NCBI GenBank assembly: GCA_029932895.1
Contig: JAOZPF010000105.1
Span: 1-5,523 of the forward strand
From: Anaerolineae bacterium
GTDB lineage: Bacteria > Chloroflexota > Anaerolineae > B4-G1 > DUEL01
Length of the DNA stretch: 5,523 nt
Direction of reading: 5' to 3'
Shown here: piece by piece, positions 5,513 to 5,523 of the stretch
How the letters are laid out: the number at the start of each line of letters is the position of its first letter
How positions within the stretch are numbered: position 1 is the stretch's first letter
Translations under genes and position numbers: made by a program
The notes under the pieces: model-generated
What the model was told of the DNA's origin: nothing
The model's input: the letters and a program-made list of their open reading frames with translations, nothing else
Databases searched by the model: none

Positions 5513-5523
5513 GGTTTGCGGGC

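Noticed and set aside
1..5523. Mobile element, CRISPR array, tRNA or rRNA gene
   Set aside because: No transposase-like frame, regularly spaced direct repeat, cloverleaf or rRNA-like segment was found by eye on either strand; the genes form normal operons with ordinary spacing.

Overview
The window is ordinary bacterial chromosome: GC-rich, densely coded, with five complete or near-complete genes, one gene cut by the left edge, and compact sigma-70-type promoters. The lineage cannot be fixed from the sequence alone. The Bacillus-like asparaginyl-tRNA synthetase, the long two-domain bL25 protein with a glutamate-rich tail and the tryptophanase-family enzyme would suit a GC-rich Chloroflexota (Anaerolineae-like) or deep Firmicutes genome. 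That placement is an inference.

Layout. Positions 1-3045 (minus strand) hold a tight four-gene operon read right to left: asnS, a Nudix hydrolase, a GNAT acetyltransferase resembling the streptothricin-acetyltransferase (Sat) group, and a second GNAT/FR47-like acetyltransferase that runs off the left edge. The gaps are 14 nt, 0 nt and an 11-nt overlap, so the downstream genes are probably translationally coupled and driven by the asnS promoter. Positions 3046-3254 form a divergent control region with two back-to-back promoters, one for asnS and one for rplY. The rplY leader also holds a small hairpin followed by five Ts that could be an attenuator. Positions 3255-3911 (plus) encode bL25. A strong 14-bp-stem intrinsic terminator at 3941-3976 separates it from the convergent gene at 3991-5367 (minus). 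That gene encodes a PLP-dependent beta-eliminating lyase whose substrate-pocket residues fit tryptophanase rather than tyrosine phenol-lyase. It has its own promoter and a short leader with no room for a TnaC peptide. The last 60 bases carry a nested inverted repeat.

How the genes work together: asnS and rplY both serve translation (charging tRNA-Asn; binding 5S rRNA) and share a divergent promoter region. The Nudix and GNAT genes behind asnS look like small-molecule clean-up or modification functions expressed together with the synthetase. The lyase is an independent catabolic unit releasing indole (or phenol), pyruvate and ammonia. No mobile element, CRISPR array, RNA gene or clearly new system is visible. 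The points most worth following are the asnS-linked Nudix/GNAT/GNAT cassette, the lyase pocket residues and the rplY leader.
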